A stretch of 64,000 nucleotides of DNA from Roseimaritima sediminicola (GCF_009618275.1 NZ_WIAD01000005.1:151378-215377); one strand, 5' to 3'; positions 27,021 through 37,256 are shown, numbered from the stretch's first letter. Notes: generated by a model not told the origin, from the sequence alone. Numbers and translations are program-made.

Positions 27021-27902
27021 CTACTGCGTCAACCGCTCGTAGGCTTCTCGATATTTGGCCTGGGTTTTGGCGATGATCTCCGCCGGCAGCGCCGGCGGCG
27101 GGCTGTTGCGGTCCCAGTCGCTGCGGCTGAGCCATTCGCGAACGAACTGTTTGTCGAACGAACGCTGGGCGTGGCCCGGTTCGTATTCGTCGGCGGCCCA
27201 GAATCGCGAGCTGTCGGGCGTCAGCACCTCGTCGACGAGAATTAATTCGCCGTCGACCAAGCCGAATTCGAACTTGGTGTCGGCGATGATCAGGCCGCGG
27301 CCGCGAGCGTGCTCGGCGGCCTGGCGGTAGATCTCCAGCGAAGCCGTCCGCAAGCGGCCGGCCAGGTCTTCGCCAATCTGCTGGGCCATCCACTCGTAAC
27401 TGACGTTTTCGTCGTGCCCGTGTTCGGCTTTGGTGGCCGGCGTGAAGATCGGTTCGGGCAGAGCCTCGCACTGCCGCAATCCGGCCGGCAGCGAGACCCC
27501 GCACACGGCCCCGTTCTGCTGGTATTCCTGCCAGCCGCTGCCTTCGAGGTAGCCGCGGACGACGCACTCAAACGGCACCACCTGGGCTTTGCGGACGACC
27601 ATCGAGCGGCCGCGGAGCGGTTCGGCGTCGATGCCCTCCAGGCGGCCGAGCGGCAGATCAACGCTGACCAGATGATTGGGAAAGTCCAGCAGCGTGAACC
27701 AGAACCGGCTGAGGCGGGTCAGCAATTCGCCTTTGCCGGCGATCCCCACCGGCAGGATCCAGTCGAAAGCGCTGATCCGGTCGGTGCTGACGACCAGCAG
27801 TTCGTCGCCCAAATCGTACACGTCGCGAACCTTCCCGGTCCGCTTCGGCAGGGGCAGGTCGGTACTCAACAGGGCCCCGGCGGCATCGGTTTGAAAGTTC
27901 AT
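27021..27902 (-). CDS. purC: Phosphoribosylaminoimidazole-succinocarboxamide synthase
   Basis: A 293-aa SAICAR synthetase. It shows [20 protein letters not shown] near residue 20 (ATP-site start), [29 protein letters not shown] near 110, [10 protein letters not shown] near 200, and [14 protein letters not shown] near 218. It condenses CAIR with aspartate using ATP in purine synthesis. The ATG at 27902 gives the family's usual N terminus; an upstream in-frame ATG would add 26 residues with no homology. Longer than the E. coli type (about 237 aa) but normal for the long bacterial and yeast class. Not in an operon with other pur genes. Confidence 0.95.
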   Translation of the reverse strand: MNFQTDAAGALLSTDLPLPKRTGKVRDVYDLGDELLVVSTDRISAFDWILPVGIAGKGELLTRLSRFWFTLLDFPNHLVSVDLPLGRLEGIDAEPLRGRSMVVRKAQVVPFECVVRGYLEGSGWQEYQQNGAVCGVSLPAGLRQCEALPEPIFTPATKAEHGHDENVSYEWMAQQIGEDLAGRLRTASLEIYRQAAEHARGRGLIIADTKFEFGLVDGELILVDEVLTPDSSRFWAADEYEPGHAQRSFDKQFVREWLSRSDWDRNSPPPALPAEIIAKTQAKYREAYERLTQ

Positions 27903-28298
27903 AGGGATCGATTGGCAAGCGTAGAGAATCGAGCAAAGCATGTTGCTAGCGGATTTTAGTGCGGCGCGGTGGGGCGCCAATGCCGCCAGCGTCGCCTTTC
28001 GGCAGTGTTGCCTCCAGCTACTTTCGCGGAGCGAAAGGCGACCCTCCCGCTGCGCGGGAGGGTGTTGTCGCGGGGTTTCACCGAAAGATTTATGCCGACG
28101 TGCTTAGTTTGCCGGAAAATAGTCTTTAATCGTCAAAGTTTACCGCGGCGGCGGTCGATACTTGCTTTCGGGCGGATGGACCAGGCTTGGCAACAGGCTG
28201 GGTCCATTCGATAGGGGGGCTTCCATTTCAATGGTCACAGGACTGCGCTGCGGCACTTCGCCGCTCGCGGAATCGGACACTGGCAAGGAAGCCTAAAG
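27903..28298. repeat. Intergenic region with repeat elements upstream of a TolC gene
   Basis: This 396-bp divergent gap holds no gene that I can support. From 27989 it contains the repeat shared with 17761. That repeat is closed by a perfect 11-bp inverted repeat (GTCGCCTTTCG at 27991-28001 and its complement at 28032-28042). Next comes the right half of the MITE-like element (28042-28107, ending CGACGTGCTTAG). An imperfect hairpin with ATGGACC/GGTCCAT arms lies at 28175-28206. AAGGAAG at 28285 is the Shine-Dalgarno of the next gene. Confidence 0.6.
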
Positions 28299-30605
28299 AT
28301 GAATCGTCGGCTGTTTCGCTACGCCGCTATTATCCAGCTCGCGTTGACGGTGATCACGTCGATCGGTTGCACACCAACGCAACCGTTCTTCCTGAATGAA
28401 TCGCCGAACCTGCAGTATTATCTCGATACCGCTGCGGAGATCGAGTATCCGGACGTGCAGGTCGATTCGTTGGCCGAGACGACCGAGTCGCTGCCGCCGC
28501 TGACGATCGATAATCACGAATTCGAGTACTGGGACCTCTCGCTGGAGGACTGCGTCAGTATCGCCTTGCAGAACAGCAAGTTCTTCGTGACCACCGGCGG
28601 AACGGCCGAGCAACGCCAGAACGTGGCGGCTCAGTTCACCAGCGGCCAAGCGGCTCAGTTCGGTTCGGTCTACGACGTGGCGATCCAGCAGAGCACCACG
28701 CAGTCGGTGCCGCTGACGGTCGACAGCCAGGGCAACCGCGTGCTGCCCCGCGGCGCACCTCGGGCCAACCAGGTGGGCGGCGTCGAGGACGCGTTGGCCG
28801 AGTTCGATGCCCAGGTCAGCGGGTTCTTCAACGTCGCCACGACCGACCGCGTCCGCAACGTCGGCCCGGGCAACGTCTTCAACCCCCAGCAATTCCAGGC
28901 TTTCGACAGCACGCAACAGCTGGCGATCAGCAAGCGGACGGCGACCGGTGGCGTGTTGACCCTGCGAGAGCAGGTGGTCTACGCTCGCAACAACGTGCAA
29001 ACCAACGACGTCGGGCGTCAGGTGCCCAGCGATTACACGGCCGTGATCGAAGCCCAGTGGCAGCATCCGCTGATGCGAAACCGCGGGACCCTGATCAACC
29101 GTTTGCCGGTCGTCCTGGCCAGCTTGAACGAAGACAACACCCTGCACGATTTTGAGATCTCGGTCCGCAACCTGGTCCGCGACGTCGAGAACTCGTACTG
29201 GGATCTGTACGTCGCCTACCGCAACGTGGAAACGGCCATGATCGGCCGCAACAGCGCCCAGGCCACGGCGGAATACGCCAAACAAAACCTTTCCGGTGGT
29301 AAAGGCACGACCCAGGACGTGGCGCAGGCCGCCGGCCAATACTTCCAGTTCCGCAGCCAGTTGGAATCGGCGTTGACCGGTTCGAACGTGCCGGGCCTCG
29401 ATCGCTTGGGCGTCTACGGGGCGGAACGCGTGTTGCGCGAGAAGATGGGCTTGGCGCCGACCGACAGCCGCCTGATTCGGCCTGTCGACGAACCGTCGCT
29501 TGCCCGTATCAATTTCGACTGGGAACAGGCTGTCTGTGAGATGCTGGCCCTCAGCCCCGAGCTGCGACGCTCGCGCACGGAAGTCAAAAAGTCCGAACTG
29601 GAATTGATCGGTGCCAAGAACCGGTTGTTGCCCGAGTTGAACTTTTCGCTGCTGTACCGCTGGGTCGGTGTGGGCGACACGCTGGGACCTTCCAGCGGCA
29701 GCGACATCCCGGCTCCCAACGCCGGTTCGTCGGCTCTGGCGGAGTTGACCGGCGGCGATTACCAGGAGATCGGAGCTCGGCTCGAATACACCCCCGCAGC
29801 GATCGGCAAGCGACGTCCGCTGGCCGACGTGCGGAACAAGCAATTGGTGCTGGCTCGCAACCGCGACTACGTGCGGGAACAGGAACGCCTGCTGGTCAGC
29901 CAGTTGAGCGACGCGTTCGGCAAGCAGCGAACGCACTACCACCTGATCCAGACCACGGCCCAGCAGTTGGCCGCCTACGACCGCGAAGTCGAAGCGCGTC
30001 TGGCCCTGTACCGCAACGGTCTGAGCCCGGTGAACGAAGTGCTGCAGAGCCAGCTGCGTCGTGCTCAGGCCCAGATCAGCTACTACCAGGCTCTGGCGGA
30101 ATACAACAAATCGCTGAACTACATCCACTACCTGAAAGGCACGCTGCTGCTGGAGTGCGGGATCGAGCTGGAAGAAGGCCCCTGGCCGAAGAAGGCTTAC
30201 TGGGACGCGATCGAGCGGGCTCGGGAACGAACCGCGGGCAAGAAGATCCGCTACGGCGTCACCCGTCCGAACGTCGTCCGCCGCGGTCCGGTCCACCCGG
30301 TGGCTCCGGCCCCCGCCGGCGACGCCCAACTGCTCGCCCCCGGCGGAGCGGTCATCCTGGAAGCCGACGACAGCGGCTATGAGGTGATCGAACCCACGCA
30401 GGACAACGGGATCGAGATCGTGCCGCCGGGCGAATCGATTCTGGAGGACGCTCCGGTGGGTTCGGGAGCCGCTCCGCAGGGTTCGGGAGCTGCTCCGCAG
30501 GGTTCGCCGGCTCCGGCCGACGGGGCCGCCTGGCAGGAGCAGGCCGCCCAGGAGATCGCCCCGGTGGTGCACCGCACGCCGCTGCCGGCACGGGGCGGAA
30601 AGTAA
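28299..30605 (+). CDS. TolC-family outer-membrane lipoprotein (paralogue A)
   Basis: A 768-aa protein with AAGGAAG 8 bp upstream of ATG. The signal peptide ends in a lipobox, TSIGC (C24). TolC/OEP repeats start with WDLSLEDCVSIALQNSKFF near residue 84 and FDWEQAVCEMLALSPELRRS near 405, each followed by long helical hairpins (RDVENSYWDLYVAYRNVETA). The C-terminal 120 residues are Pro/Gly-rich with a repeated SGAAPQG. It is closely similar in layout to the protein at 32581, indicating local duplication. Predicted to be an outer-membrane channel for efflux or export; no pump genes are adjacent. Confidence 0.88.
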   Translation: MNRRLFRYAAIIQLALTVITSIGCTPTQPFFLNESPNLQYYLDTAAEIEYPDVQVDSLAETTESLPPLTIDNHEFEYWDLSLEDCVSIALQNSKFFVTTGGTAEQRQNVAAQFTSGQAAQFGSVYDVAIQQSTTQSVPLTVDSQGNRVLPRGAPRANQVGGVEDALAEFDAQVSGFFNVATTDRVRNVGPGNVFNPQQFQAFDSTQQLAISKRTATGGVLTLREQVVYARNNVQTNDVGRQVPSDYTAVIEAQWQHPLMRNRGTLINRLPVVLASLNEDNTLHDFEISVRNLVRDVENSYWDLYVAYRNVETAMIGRNSAQATAEYAKQNLSGGKGTTQDVAQAAGQYFQFRSQLESALTGSNVPGLDRLGVYGAERVLREKMGLAPTDSRLIRPVDEPSLARINFDWEQAVCEMLALSPELRRSRTEVKKSELELIGAKNRLLPELNFSLLYRWVGVGDTLGPSSGSDIPAPNAGSSALAELTGGDYQEIGARLEYTPAAIGKRRPLADVRNKQLVLARNRDYVREQERLLVSQLSDAFGKQRTHYHLIQTTAQQLAAYDREVEARLALYRNGLSPVNEVLQSQLRRAQAQISYYQALAEYNKSLNYIHYLKGTLLLECGIELEEGPWPKKAYWDAIERARERTAGKKIRYGVTRPNVVRRGPVHPVAPAPAGDAQLLAPGGAVILEADDSGYEVIEPTQDNGIEIVPPGESILEDAPVGSGAAPQGSGAAPQGSPAPADGAAWQEQAAQEIAPVVHRTPLPARGGK

Positions 30606-30707
30606 CCAACGGCTCGCCGGCGGCGGACTTGATGTTGCTCCGGCCGCCGCGGCTGGGCTACCTTCCACCCCGGCTTTGTTCCTTCGGTCTTTCCTTCCGG
30701 CACATCC

Positions 30708-32375
30708 ATGGCAGCTTACCGGCGACCCCAACTCGCAGAGCGCCGCCGGCGCGTGATCTACGCCCACGGTTTGGACCAGCGACGCGGCCCCTCCAAGGCC
30801 GCCGTGGCGGCACGTCGTCAAGCGCGGCGGCCTCACGCCGCCTACGGAGCTCGGGTGCATCGCCGCTTGCGGGCTCGCTGGTTTGCCCTGGTGCCGGTCC
30901 GCCGCCGCAGTTTGTCGGCGGCCATCGTTGCCGTCGCCTGCCTGGCCGCGCTGTTGACGCTGGGCCACTGGGCGGCCACGTCCTGGGCTCCGTTGGCCTA
31001 CAAGTCCGAACTTGCCCGGCCGCTGCTGCTGGGACGCCCGGATAGTTTTGGCTCGTGGCTGGCCCTGTTGCTGTTGACCACGGCCAGCGTGGCCGCGTTC
31101 TTGATCTATCAACTGCGGCGCTATCGCAGCGACGACTACCAGGGACACTATCGCATCTGGCGGCCGGTGATCCTGGTCCTGGCCGTAGCCGGTTTGGACG
31201 TCCTCGTGGGATTGGTCGACTGGGGCGGTGCGCTGCTGGACAGGTGTTTGGGCGAGCGTCAGGTGCTGGCCGGGGATGACTGGTTGCGGTTGCTGTTGAC
31301 CGTCGGCGGGGCCGCTCTGGGATTGCGTTTGACGGCGGAGATCTGGCGTTCACGCGTGGCTACGGTCGCGCTGGCCATCGCCGCGATGATGTTGGCCTAT
31401 CCGGCCCTGGTGCATTGGCGTTTTGTTTCCGCCGCGACGCCGGCAACCGTCCTGTGGCTGGCCGCCGCGCCGCTGTGGGCCTATGCGGCGATTTGGGTCG
31501 CGATGGTCGCCTACCTGCGCCTGTTGTATCGCGACGTCCGTCAGATCGATGCCAACGACCGCCTGGCCGATCGCCTCCGCGAATGGAAGATCGTGCAGTG
31601 GTTCGACCGCACGCGACGCGCCGAGCTGCGGCTGGTCGAAGAAGACGCTCGGCCGGAAGATGCCGAAGCGGAGCACGCTGAGTCCGATAACGCGGAGCCA
31701 GATGATGAGGACACGGAACCGGGACGCCTGCGACGCTGGGTCCGCTGGCCTAAAGCGTTGTCGCGGCGTCAACCGGCGGGCAACGAAGACGGCGCGGACG
31801 AAGGCGACGCGTACGGAGACGATCAGGGCATCGAGGTAGAGCAGGACGTCGATGCGGAGCAGGACGTCGAGTCCGATGCGGACACCGAGGAAGACGACAC
31901 CGAGGAAGCGCCGCGCGAAAAACGTCGCTTGGGTTTCAAACTGAAATGGTTTGGCAAGCGGCGCTCGCGGTCCGAGCCGGCCGGAGAAACCGAATCCGAG
32001 CCGCCGGAGGACGACGAAGCGGCCGAGCCGGAGTCCGCAGAGCAGGGCGGGGCGGAAGATGAGGAAGAGGTCGAGCCCAAGCGGCCGCGTCGCTGGTTCG
32101 GTTTGCGGGCTGCCAGGGGGCCGTCCGAGCCGGCGGATGCCAGTGCGGATGATTCCGCCAGCAATACGGACCACGAGGAGTCAGCCGCAGCGGCGGACGC
32201 TACGGACGGTTCGCAGAAAGTGGCTGGCAACGAAGAGGCCGGCAGCAACCAGGGCTCTGGCGACGATGAGGATGCCGAGCCGCTGGATCCCGAATCGATC
32301 GACTGGTCCTCGATGAACAAAGCCGAACGACGGCGGATGCGCCGCGAACTGAAACGCCGCGGCAAAGCGGCCTAG
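30708..32375 (+). CDS. Multi-pass membrane protein with long acidic tail
   Basis: A 555-aa protein. Residues 1-65 are strongly basic (RRPQLAERRRRVIYAHG). Five to six hydrophobic helices span about residues 65-285 (SAAIVAVACLAALLTLGHW, WLALLLLTTASVAAFLIYQL, WVAMVAYLRLLYRD). The last 250 residues are highly acidic with short basic islands, ending in MNKAERRRMRRELKRRGKAA. No catalytic motif was seen. It sits between two TolC paralogues, so a role in the same envelope process is conceivable, but this is context only. Many planctomycetes encode similar proteins of unknown function. Confidence 0.72.
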   Translation: MAAYRRPQLAERRRRVIYAHGLDQRRGPSKAAVAARRQARRPHAAYGARVHRRLRARWFALVPVRRRSLSAAIVAVACLAALLTLGHWAATSWAPLAYKSELARPLLLGRPDSFGSWLALLLLTTASVAAFLIYQLRRYRSDDYQGHYRIWRPVILVLAVAGLDVLVGLVDWGGALLDRCLGERQVLAGDDWLRLLLTVGGAALGLRLTAEIWRSRVATVALAIAAMMLAYPALVHWRFVSAATPATVLWLAAAPLWAYAAIWVAMVAYLRLLYRDVRQIDANDRLADRLREWKIVQWFDRTRRAELRLVEEDARPEDAEAEHAESDNAEPDDEDTEPGRLRRWVRWPKALSRRQPAGNEDGADEGDAYGDDQGIEVEQDVDAEQDVESDADTEEDDTEEAPREKRRLGFKLKWFGKRRSRSEPAGETESEPPEDDEAAEPESAEQGGAEDEEEVEPKRPRRWFGLRAARGPSEPADASADDSASNTDHEESAAAADATDGSQKVAGNEEAGSNQGSGDDEDAEPLDPESIDWSSMNKAERRRMRRELKRRGKAA

Positions 32376-32580
32376 ACTCGCGCCCCCAGTGGCACAGGCT
32401 TTGTAATCGTTACAGCTTCGCCGACGGTGCGGTTTGCGTTGACTTTGACGGCTCTTTGGAATGTTTGGCAGCGAACGTTGATTCCAGTTGCTCTCGGTCC
32501 ACCGCCGATACGGTCTGTACGGTTCGTAGCGTGTGGGCTGCGCACCGTATTCGCTCTCCCTCAGCAAGAGATGGCCTGCG

Positions 32581-34830
32581 GTGTCGAAGCTACGAACAGA
32601 ATCATGGTGTCGCTACCTCATGCTCGTGACGGTGCTGGTCCACAGCGGATGCAGCCTCGCCCAGCGGATTCCGCCGGGGCCGCACGACACGACCACGTCC
32701 TATCATGATCGGGTGGGGCTGCAGATCGAGTACCCGCAGGTTTCCGCCTGCACCGAGAACTCGCCGCCCGAAGCGACGGGAGCCACCGAGCCACTGGCTT
32801 TTGAGGACCCGTCGGAGCTGCCGGCTTGGGACCTGACGTTGGAGGAGGCCGTTCGCTTGGCCGTCGGCAACAGCCCGGCGCTGCGGACCCTGGGCGGGGC
32901 CGTGGTGACGTCGCCTCAGGCGACCACGACGGTCTACGACCCGGCGCTCGCCCACGCCAATCCCCAGCTGGGCGTCGAAGCCGCGTTGTCGGCCTTCGAC
33001 GCGCAGTACAGCGGCCAGTTGTACTGGACCAAGGTGGACCAACCGACCAACGTCCAGCGTGGCGGGCTGGGGGCGGCCTTCAATCCGGTGGCCCTGCAGG
33101 AAACCAACGCCGTTTTCACCAACGAATTGGCCAAGCAGACCGCGCAGGGTGCCGGTTTCGCGCTGCGGCACGTGGTCAACTACAACCGCACCAACCGCCC
33201 GTTTCGGCAGTTTCCCAGCGACTTCATCGGGTTTGTCGAAGCCGAATGGCGCCAGCCGCTGATGCAGGGTGCCGGGACGTACTACAACCAGATCGCCGGG
33301 CCCAACGCTCCGATCGGCCAGTACAACGGGGTGCTGATCGCCCGCATCAACGAAGACGTCTCGCTGGCCGATTTCGAAGCCGCGGTGATCACGTTGGTGG
33401 CCGATGTCGAGCAGGCTTACTGGGAACTGTACGAGGGCTACCGGTTGCTCGAAGCGAACCTGCGTGGTCGCGAAGCGGCCCTGCAGACGTTCCAGTTCCA
33501 GGAGACGCGTTTGGAAGCGGGGATCGCTAGCCCGGATGAAGAAGCCCAGGCACGATCGCAATTCTTCCAGTTCCATGCTCAGGTTCAGAACACCCTGGCC
33601 GGACCGTCGGGACTGTATGCCGCGGAACAGCGCCTGCGGTACCTGCTCGGTTTGCCCGCGACCGACGGTCGCTTGATCAAGCCCGTCTCCCGCCCCGCGA
33701 CCGCCGAAGTCGTATTCGACTGGAACAGTGCGCTCAACCAAGCGCTCTCGCGCCGCGTCGAAATCCGGCGTCAGAAGTGGAACATCAAACGGCGCGAGCT
33801 GGAGTTGGTGGCGTCGCGTCTGAATCGTCGCCCCCGCTTGGACTTCCTCGGTCAATACCGCTGGCGCGGCTTGGGCGATCACCTGATCGGTGACAACGAT
33901 GGCCAGCCGCTGGATAACCTGTACGGTTCGATCACCGGCGGGGACTATCAGGAATGGCAAGCCGGGTTGGAGCTGAGTTTCCCGGTCGGCTTGCGAGCGG
34001 CCAGCAATGCGGTGGCCCATGCGAGATTGAATGTGGCCCGCGAACGGGCCCTGCTGAACGAGACCGAACTGCGGGTCAGTCATGATCTGTCCGCGGCGGC
34101 TCGCGAACTGCAACGGGCTCATACGCTGCTGGAAACCAACTACCACCGCTATCAAGCCGACCTGCGGCAAATGGAAGTCTTGCTGCAGCGGTACGTCCAG
34201 GAACTGGACAATATTAATTTCTACCTGCAAGCCCAACGCCAGGTGCTGCAGAGCGAGTCGGACTTCTACCGCGCAATCACCGCCTATAACTTGGCAATCC
34301 GCGAACTGCATCGTCAGAAGGGCACGCTGTTGGCCTACAACCACGTGGCGCTGAATGAAGGACCGTGGGCTGCCGGAGCGATGAACGACGCCTACCAACG
34401 CGGCCGCTTCTTCAAGGCTCGCCAGAATCCTGGTGCGGTCGAGATGACGCCGCCGGTCAGCGCCGGACCGTTCGACCCGTCCCAGCCCGCCCCGCAGACG
34501 GCTGCCCTGGATGCGGTGCCCGAGTTTATCCTCGACCAGCGTCCGGTGGTTACGGCCGGCCCGGCTCGATTGCCCGAGGTGGAGTCGGAGGTGCAAACCA
34601 GCCGTCCGGCGGCCAACCCCGCGGCGGCCAACCCCGCGGCGGCGGTCGATCAGGGGCCGGTCACCTTTGCTCCGTCCCCGATGTTGAACTCGGCCGTGGG
34701 CCATCGCCCGGGTGCCGACCCGGCCGCCACGGTGCAGCCACCGCCGGCGGCCCTGCCACCGGCGGCCGCCGGTGATGGCGAGGCGGAATCGTCGGTCAGT
34801 CTCAAGCGGTTGCTCGAGCGGTATCGTTGA
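32581..34830 (+). CDS. TolC-family outer-membrane lipoprotein (paralogue B)
   Basis: A 749-aa protein; the GTG at 32581 gives a normal 23-residue lipoprotein signal ending in HSGC (C24), whereas longer starts do not. TolC repeats begin with WDLTLEEAVRLAVGNSPAL near residue 80 and FDWNSALNQALSRRVEIRRQ near 380, with helical hairpins such as ADVEQAYWELYEGYRLLEAN. The C-terminal 130 residues are Pro/Ala-rich (NPAAANPAAA). The N-terminal layout (IEYPQV, then WDLTLEEA) parallels the 28299 protein. Probably an outer-membrane channel; no membrane-fusion or inner-membrane partner is nearby. Confidence 0.86.
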   Translation: MSKLRTESWCRYLMLVTVLVHSGCSLAQRIPPGPHDTTTSYHDRVGLQIEYPQVSACTENSPPEATGATEPLAFEDPSELPAWDLTLEEAVRLAVGNSPALRTLGGAVVTSPQATTTVYDPALAHANPQLGVEAALSAFDAQYSGQLYWTKVDQPTNVQRGGLGAAFNPVALQETNAVFTNELAKQTAQGAGFALRHVVNYNRTNRPFRQFPSDFIGFVEAEWRQPLMQGAGTYYNQIAGPNAPIGQYNGVLIARINEDVSLADFEAAVITLVADVEQAYWELYEGYRLLEANLRGREAALQTFQFQETRLEAGIASPDEEAQARSQFFQFHAQVQNTLAGPSGLYAAEQRLRYLLGLPATDGRLIKPVSRPATAEVVFDWNSALNQALSRRVEIRRQKWNIKRRELELVASRLNRRPRLDFLGQYRWRGLGDHLIGDNDGQPLDNLYGSITGGDYQEWQAGLELSFPVGLRAASNAVAHARLNVARERALLNETELRVSHDLSAAARELQRAHTLLETNYHRYQADLRQMEVLLQRYVQELDNINFYLQAQRQVLQSESDFYRAITAYNLAIRELHRQKGTLLAYNHVALNEGPWAAGAMNDAYQRGRFFKARQNPGAVEMTPPVSAGPFDPSQPAPQTAALDAVPEFILDQRPVVTAGPARLPEVESEVQTSRPAANPAAANPAAAVDQGPVTFAPSPMLNSAVGHRPGADPAATVQPPPAALPPAAAGDGEAESSVSLKRLLERYR

Positions 34831-34931
34831 TCTCGAACAGTTCTGGATAATTTCGTTGCCTCGGCCGCAGGCGTGACCTAAGTTTCCGCATCAGGAATCA
34901 ATGTCGACGCCTCTACGCTAGCCGGCCTGGA

Positions 34932-37094
34932 ATGTCTGGAACCTCCTCCCCCCTCGATCCGATCAACGGTTTCTCGTCACCCGCCGCATTGCCCTTGAGC
35001 GGGGGCACGCCGGAGGAAGCCGACCAGGCGATCGAAAATCGCCTGGCCATGGTCCGTTTGGGCATGGCGACCGCTCTGTACTACGCCCTGCGGACCAAGC
35101 ATCCGCCCACGGCCGCGCATTCTTTGCGCGTCGCCGTGGGATGTTCGCTGTGGGCCGAGCGCATGCGTTTGCCCGCCGAGATGCGGGACCGTATCGAGGT
35201 GGCGGCGCTATTGCACGATATCGGCAAGATCGGGATCCCCGACAACGTATTGCGCAAGCCCGGCAAACTGTCGGTCGCCGAACAATTGACGATGGACCTG
35301 TATCCGCGGCTGGGATGCGAGATCCTGTCGGGATGCACCAACGACGCCGAACTGCTGTCGATCGTCCGTTACAGCCACGCCTGGTTCGACAGCCGCCGCA
35401 ACCGCGACGCTCCGCGAGCCCAGTCGATCCCGTTGGGCGCTCGCATGTTGGCGATCGTCGGCGCGGTCGATGCGATGACGACCGACCAGGTGTACCGGCC
35501 GGCAATGAGCCGCGAACGCGCGATCAGTGAATTGATGGCCGGCAGCGGCACGCAGTTCGATCCGGAACTGGTGCACGACTACTGCCGCATGGTTCAGACC
35601 CAATCCGAAACGGTTCCCCGGGGAGTCGTCACGCGGTGGTTGCAGCAATTGTCCGACAGCCGTGACGATGGACCCTGGGGTGCCGGCAACGTGATCGGCA
35701 GCACCGACATCGCCCGCGTCGATTGTCACCAGCGGTACCACAGCCAATTGTTCGATCACATGCACGACGGTGTCGTCTTTGTAGACGCCGACGGCATCGT
35801 GATCGGTTGGAATCGCGCCTTGGAACGGCTCTCGGGCGTGATGTCCGAGGCCGCGTGCGAACACCTTTGGACACCGGAGCTGATCGAGCTCGAGGACAGC
35901 GACGACCAGGCGATCGATACCGAGAATTGTCCGGTTTATGAATGCCTGCGAAGCGGCGTGTTCAGCAGTCATCAATTGCAGATTCGCGGACGCGAGGCGA
36001 ACCGCGTGCCCGTGCACGTGCACATCTCGGCCGTCAGCGGTCGCCGCGGCGAAACGATCGGAGCGCTAGCGATCTTCCACGATGCCTCACGCCAAACCAG
36101 TCTCGAAGAACGATTGGTGGCGCTGCATGAGAAGGCGACCAAGGACGCCCTGACCGGGGTGGACAACCGCGGCCAGTTCGATCGCGCCTTGGCGGAGTTG
36201 ACCGATTTCGCCAGCAGCAGCGGGCCGACGTTCAGCTTGATCATCTGTGACATCGATCGCTTCAAACAGATCAATGACGTCCACGGGCATCAGGCCGGCG
36301 ACGAAGCCCTGGTGCAGTTCGCCCGCGTTCTGCAAAAACACGCTCGGGAAGGGGATCTGGTGTGTCGCTACGGCGGCGAGGAGTTCGTCGTGCTGAGCCC
36401 CTCGAGCGACAATCCAACGGCCACCCGCCGCGCCGAAGCCATCCGCAAAACCATCGAGCAGACGCCGGTCGAGGCGCTTGGCGGCGCCCCCCTGACGGCC
36501 AGCTTTGGCGTGACCGAGTACCAGTCCGGCGACAGTCCCGAGACGGTCCTCGCCCGCGCCGACCGAGCACTGCTGCGAGCCAAGGACACCGGCCGTAACC
36601 GTGTGGTCCAATTGGGGGCCGGTCGCAGCAGTGATGAAGCCACCGTGGACCCGCGCGGCGGTGCGCTGGCCGGGCTAATGTCCTGGTGGGAGGGCGGCGA
36701 ACAGAGCCAGACCGAGCTGCAGGTCCACACGCCGGTTCCACGCGATCTGGCCATCGAGAAACTGCGCGGCTTTATTGCCGATCACAGCGCCGAAGTCCTG
36801 TCGGTCAGCGAGGACGAAGTCCGCGTGCGGCTGAACGTCCTGTACAGTCTGGGAGGTCGTCGCCGAGCGGACCATCGGATCGGGTTTGAAATCTCGATGC
36901 AACTGGAAGAGCAACCGCAGGACACCGACCCCCAGGCCGCGCCGCTGGCCCAAACGGTCGTCCACGTCCAGCTCTGGCCCATCCGGCAACGCGATCGCCG
37001 CCTGCGAGAGCTGGCCAGTTGTATCGATCAGGTGATCGCCAGCCTGAAAAGCTATCTGGTCGGCAGCGTCGTACGCTCGGCCACCGCCCCGTAA
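34932..37094 (+). CDS. HD-domain/PAS/GGDEF diguanylate cyclase
   Basis: A 720-aa soluble signalling protein. An HD domain occupies about residues 45-215 with LLHDIGKIGIPD (H95, D96). The downstream HHE...GYP motif of true HD-GYP phosphodiesterases is replaced by YSHAWFDSRRN, so this part may be regulatory. A PAS domain follows at about 273-385 (MHDGVVFVDADGIVIGWNRALE). The GGDEF domain (400-555) has DALTGVDNRGQFDRAL, the catalytic GGEEF at 481-485, and an RxxD inhibitory site (REGD) five residues upstream. It is therefore predicted to make c-di-GMP with product feedback. A C-terminal PilZ-like or unknown domain of about 130 residues remains. Confidence 0.9.
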   Translation: MSGTSSPLDPINGFSSPAALPLSGGTPEEADQAIENRLAMVRLGMATALYYALRTKHPPTAAHSLRVAVGCSLWAERMRLPAEMRDRIEVAALLHDIGKIGIPDNVLRKPGKLSVAEQLTMDLYPRLGCEILSGCTNDAELLSIVRYSHAWFDSRRNRDAPRAQSIPLGARMLAIVGAVDAMTTDQVYRPAMSRERAISELMAGSGTQFDPELVHDYCRMVQTQSETVPRGVVTRWLQQLSDSRDDGPWGAGNVIGSTDIARVDCHQRYHSQLFDHMHDGVVFVDADGIVIGWNRALERLSGVMSEAACEHLWTPELIELEDSDDQAIDTENCPVYECLRSGVFSSHQLQIRGREANRVPVHVHISAVSGRRGETIGALAIFHDASRQTSLEERLVALHEKATKDALTGVDNRGQFDRALAELTDFASSSGPTFSLIICDIDRFKQINDVHGHQAGDEALVQFARVLQKHAREGDLVCRYGGEEFVVLSPSSDNPTATRRAEAIRKTIEQTPVEALGGAPLTASFGVTEYQSGDSPETVLARADRALLRAKDTGRNRVVQLGAGRSSDEATVDPRGGALAGLMSWWEGGEQSQTELQVHTPVPRDLAIEKLRGFIADHSAEVLSVSEDEVRVRLNVLYSLGGRRRADHRIGFEISMQLEEQPQDTDPQAAPLAQTVVHVQLWPIRQRDRRLRELASCIDQVIASLKSYLVGSVVRSATAP

Positions 37095-37165
37095 AGAGCC
37101 ACCGCCCCGTAAAGAGCCACCGCAGCGGGTATAGAGCCACCGCAGCGGGTATAGACAGCCGGCTA
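37095..37165 (+). repeat. Tandem repeat of AGAGCCACCGC units
   Basis: Four units of about 18-20 bp, built on AGAGCCACCGC with either CCCGTAA or AGCGGGTAT between them, follow directly after the diguanylate cyclase stop. No coding function. It is a local tandem array and possibly variable in copy number. Confidence 0.8.
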
Positions 37166-37256
37166 TAATCGCTCGTCTGCCCGGCCGACTGGGACCGCGG
37201 GGTTTTGGGGAGAGCCTCGGGCAGCCGAGTTTGTTCCTGCATCCCGGTCGCTTCGT

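Noticed and set aside
28293..31148. A 951-codon open frame on the reverse strand
   Set aside because: It lies opposite the TolC lipoprotein and part of the membrane protein, has no motif or ribosome site, and arises from high GC codon bias.
32602..34704. A 700-codon reverse open frame
   Set aside because: It is antisense to the second TolC lipoprotein; the forward protein has a clear signal peptide and domains.
37095..37165. Tandem units considered as a CRISPR array
   Set aside because: Units are about 18-20 bp with no unique spacers and no cas genes.
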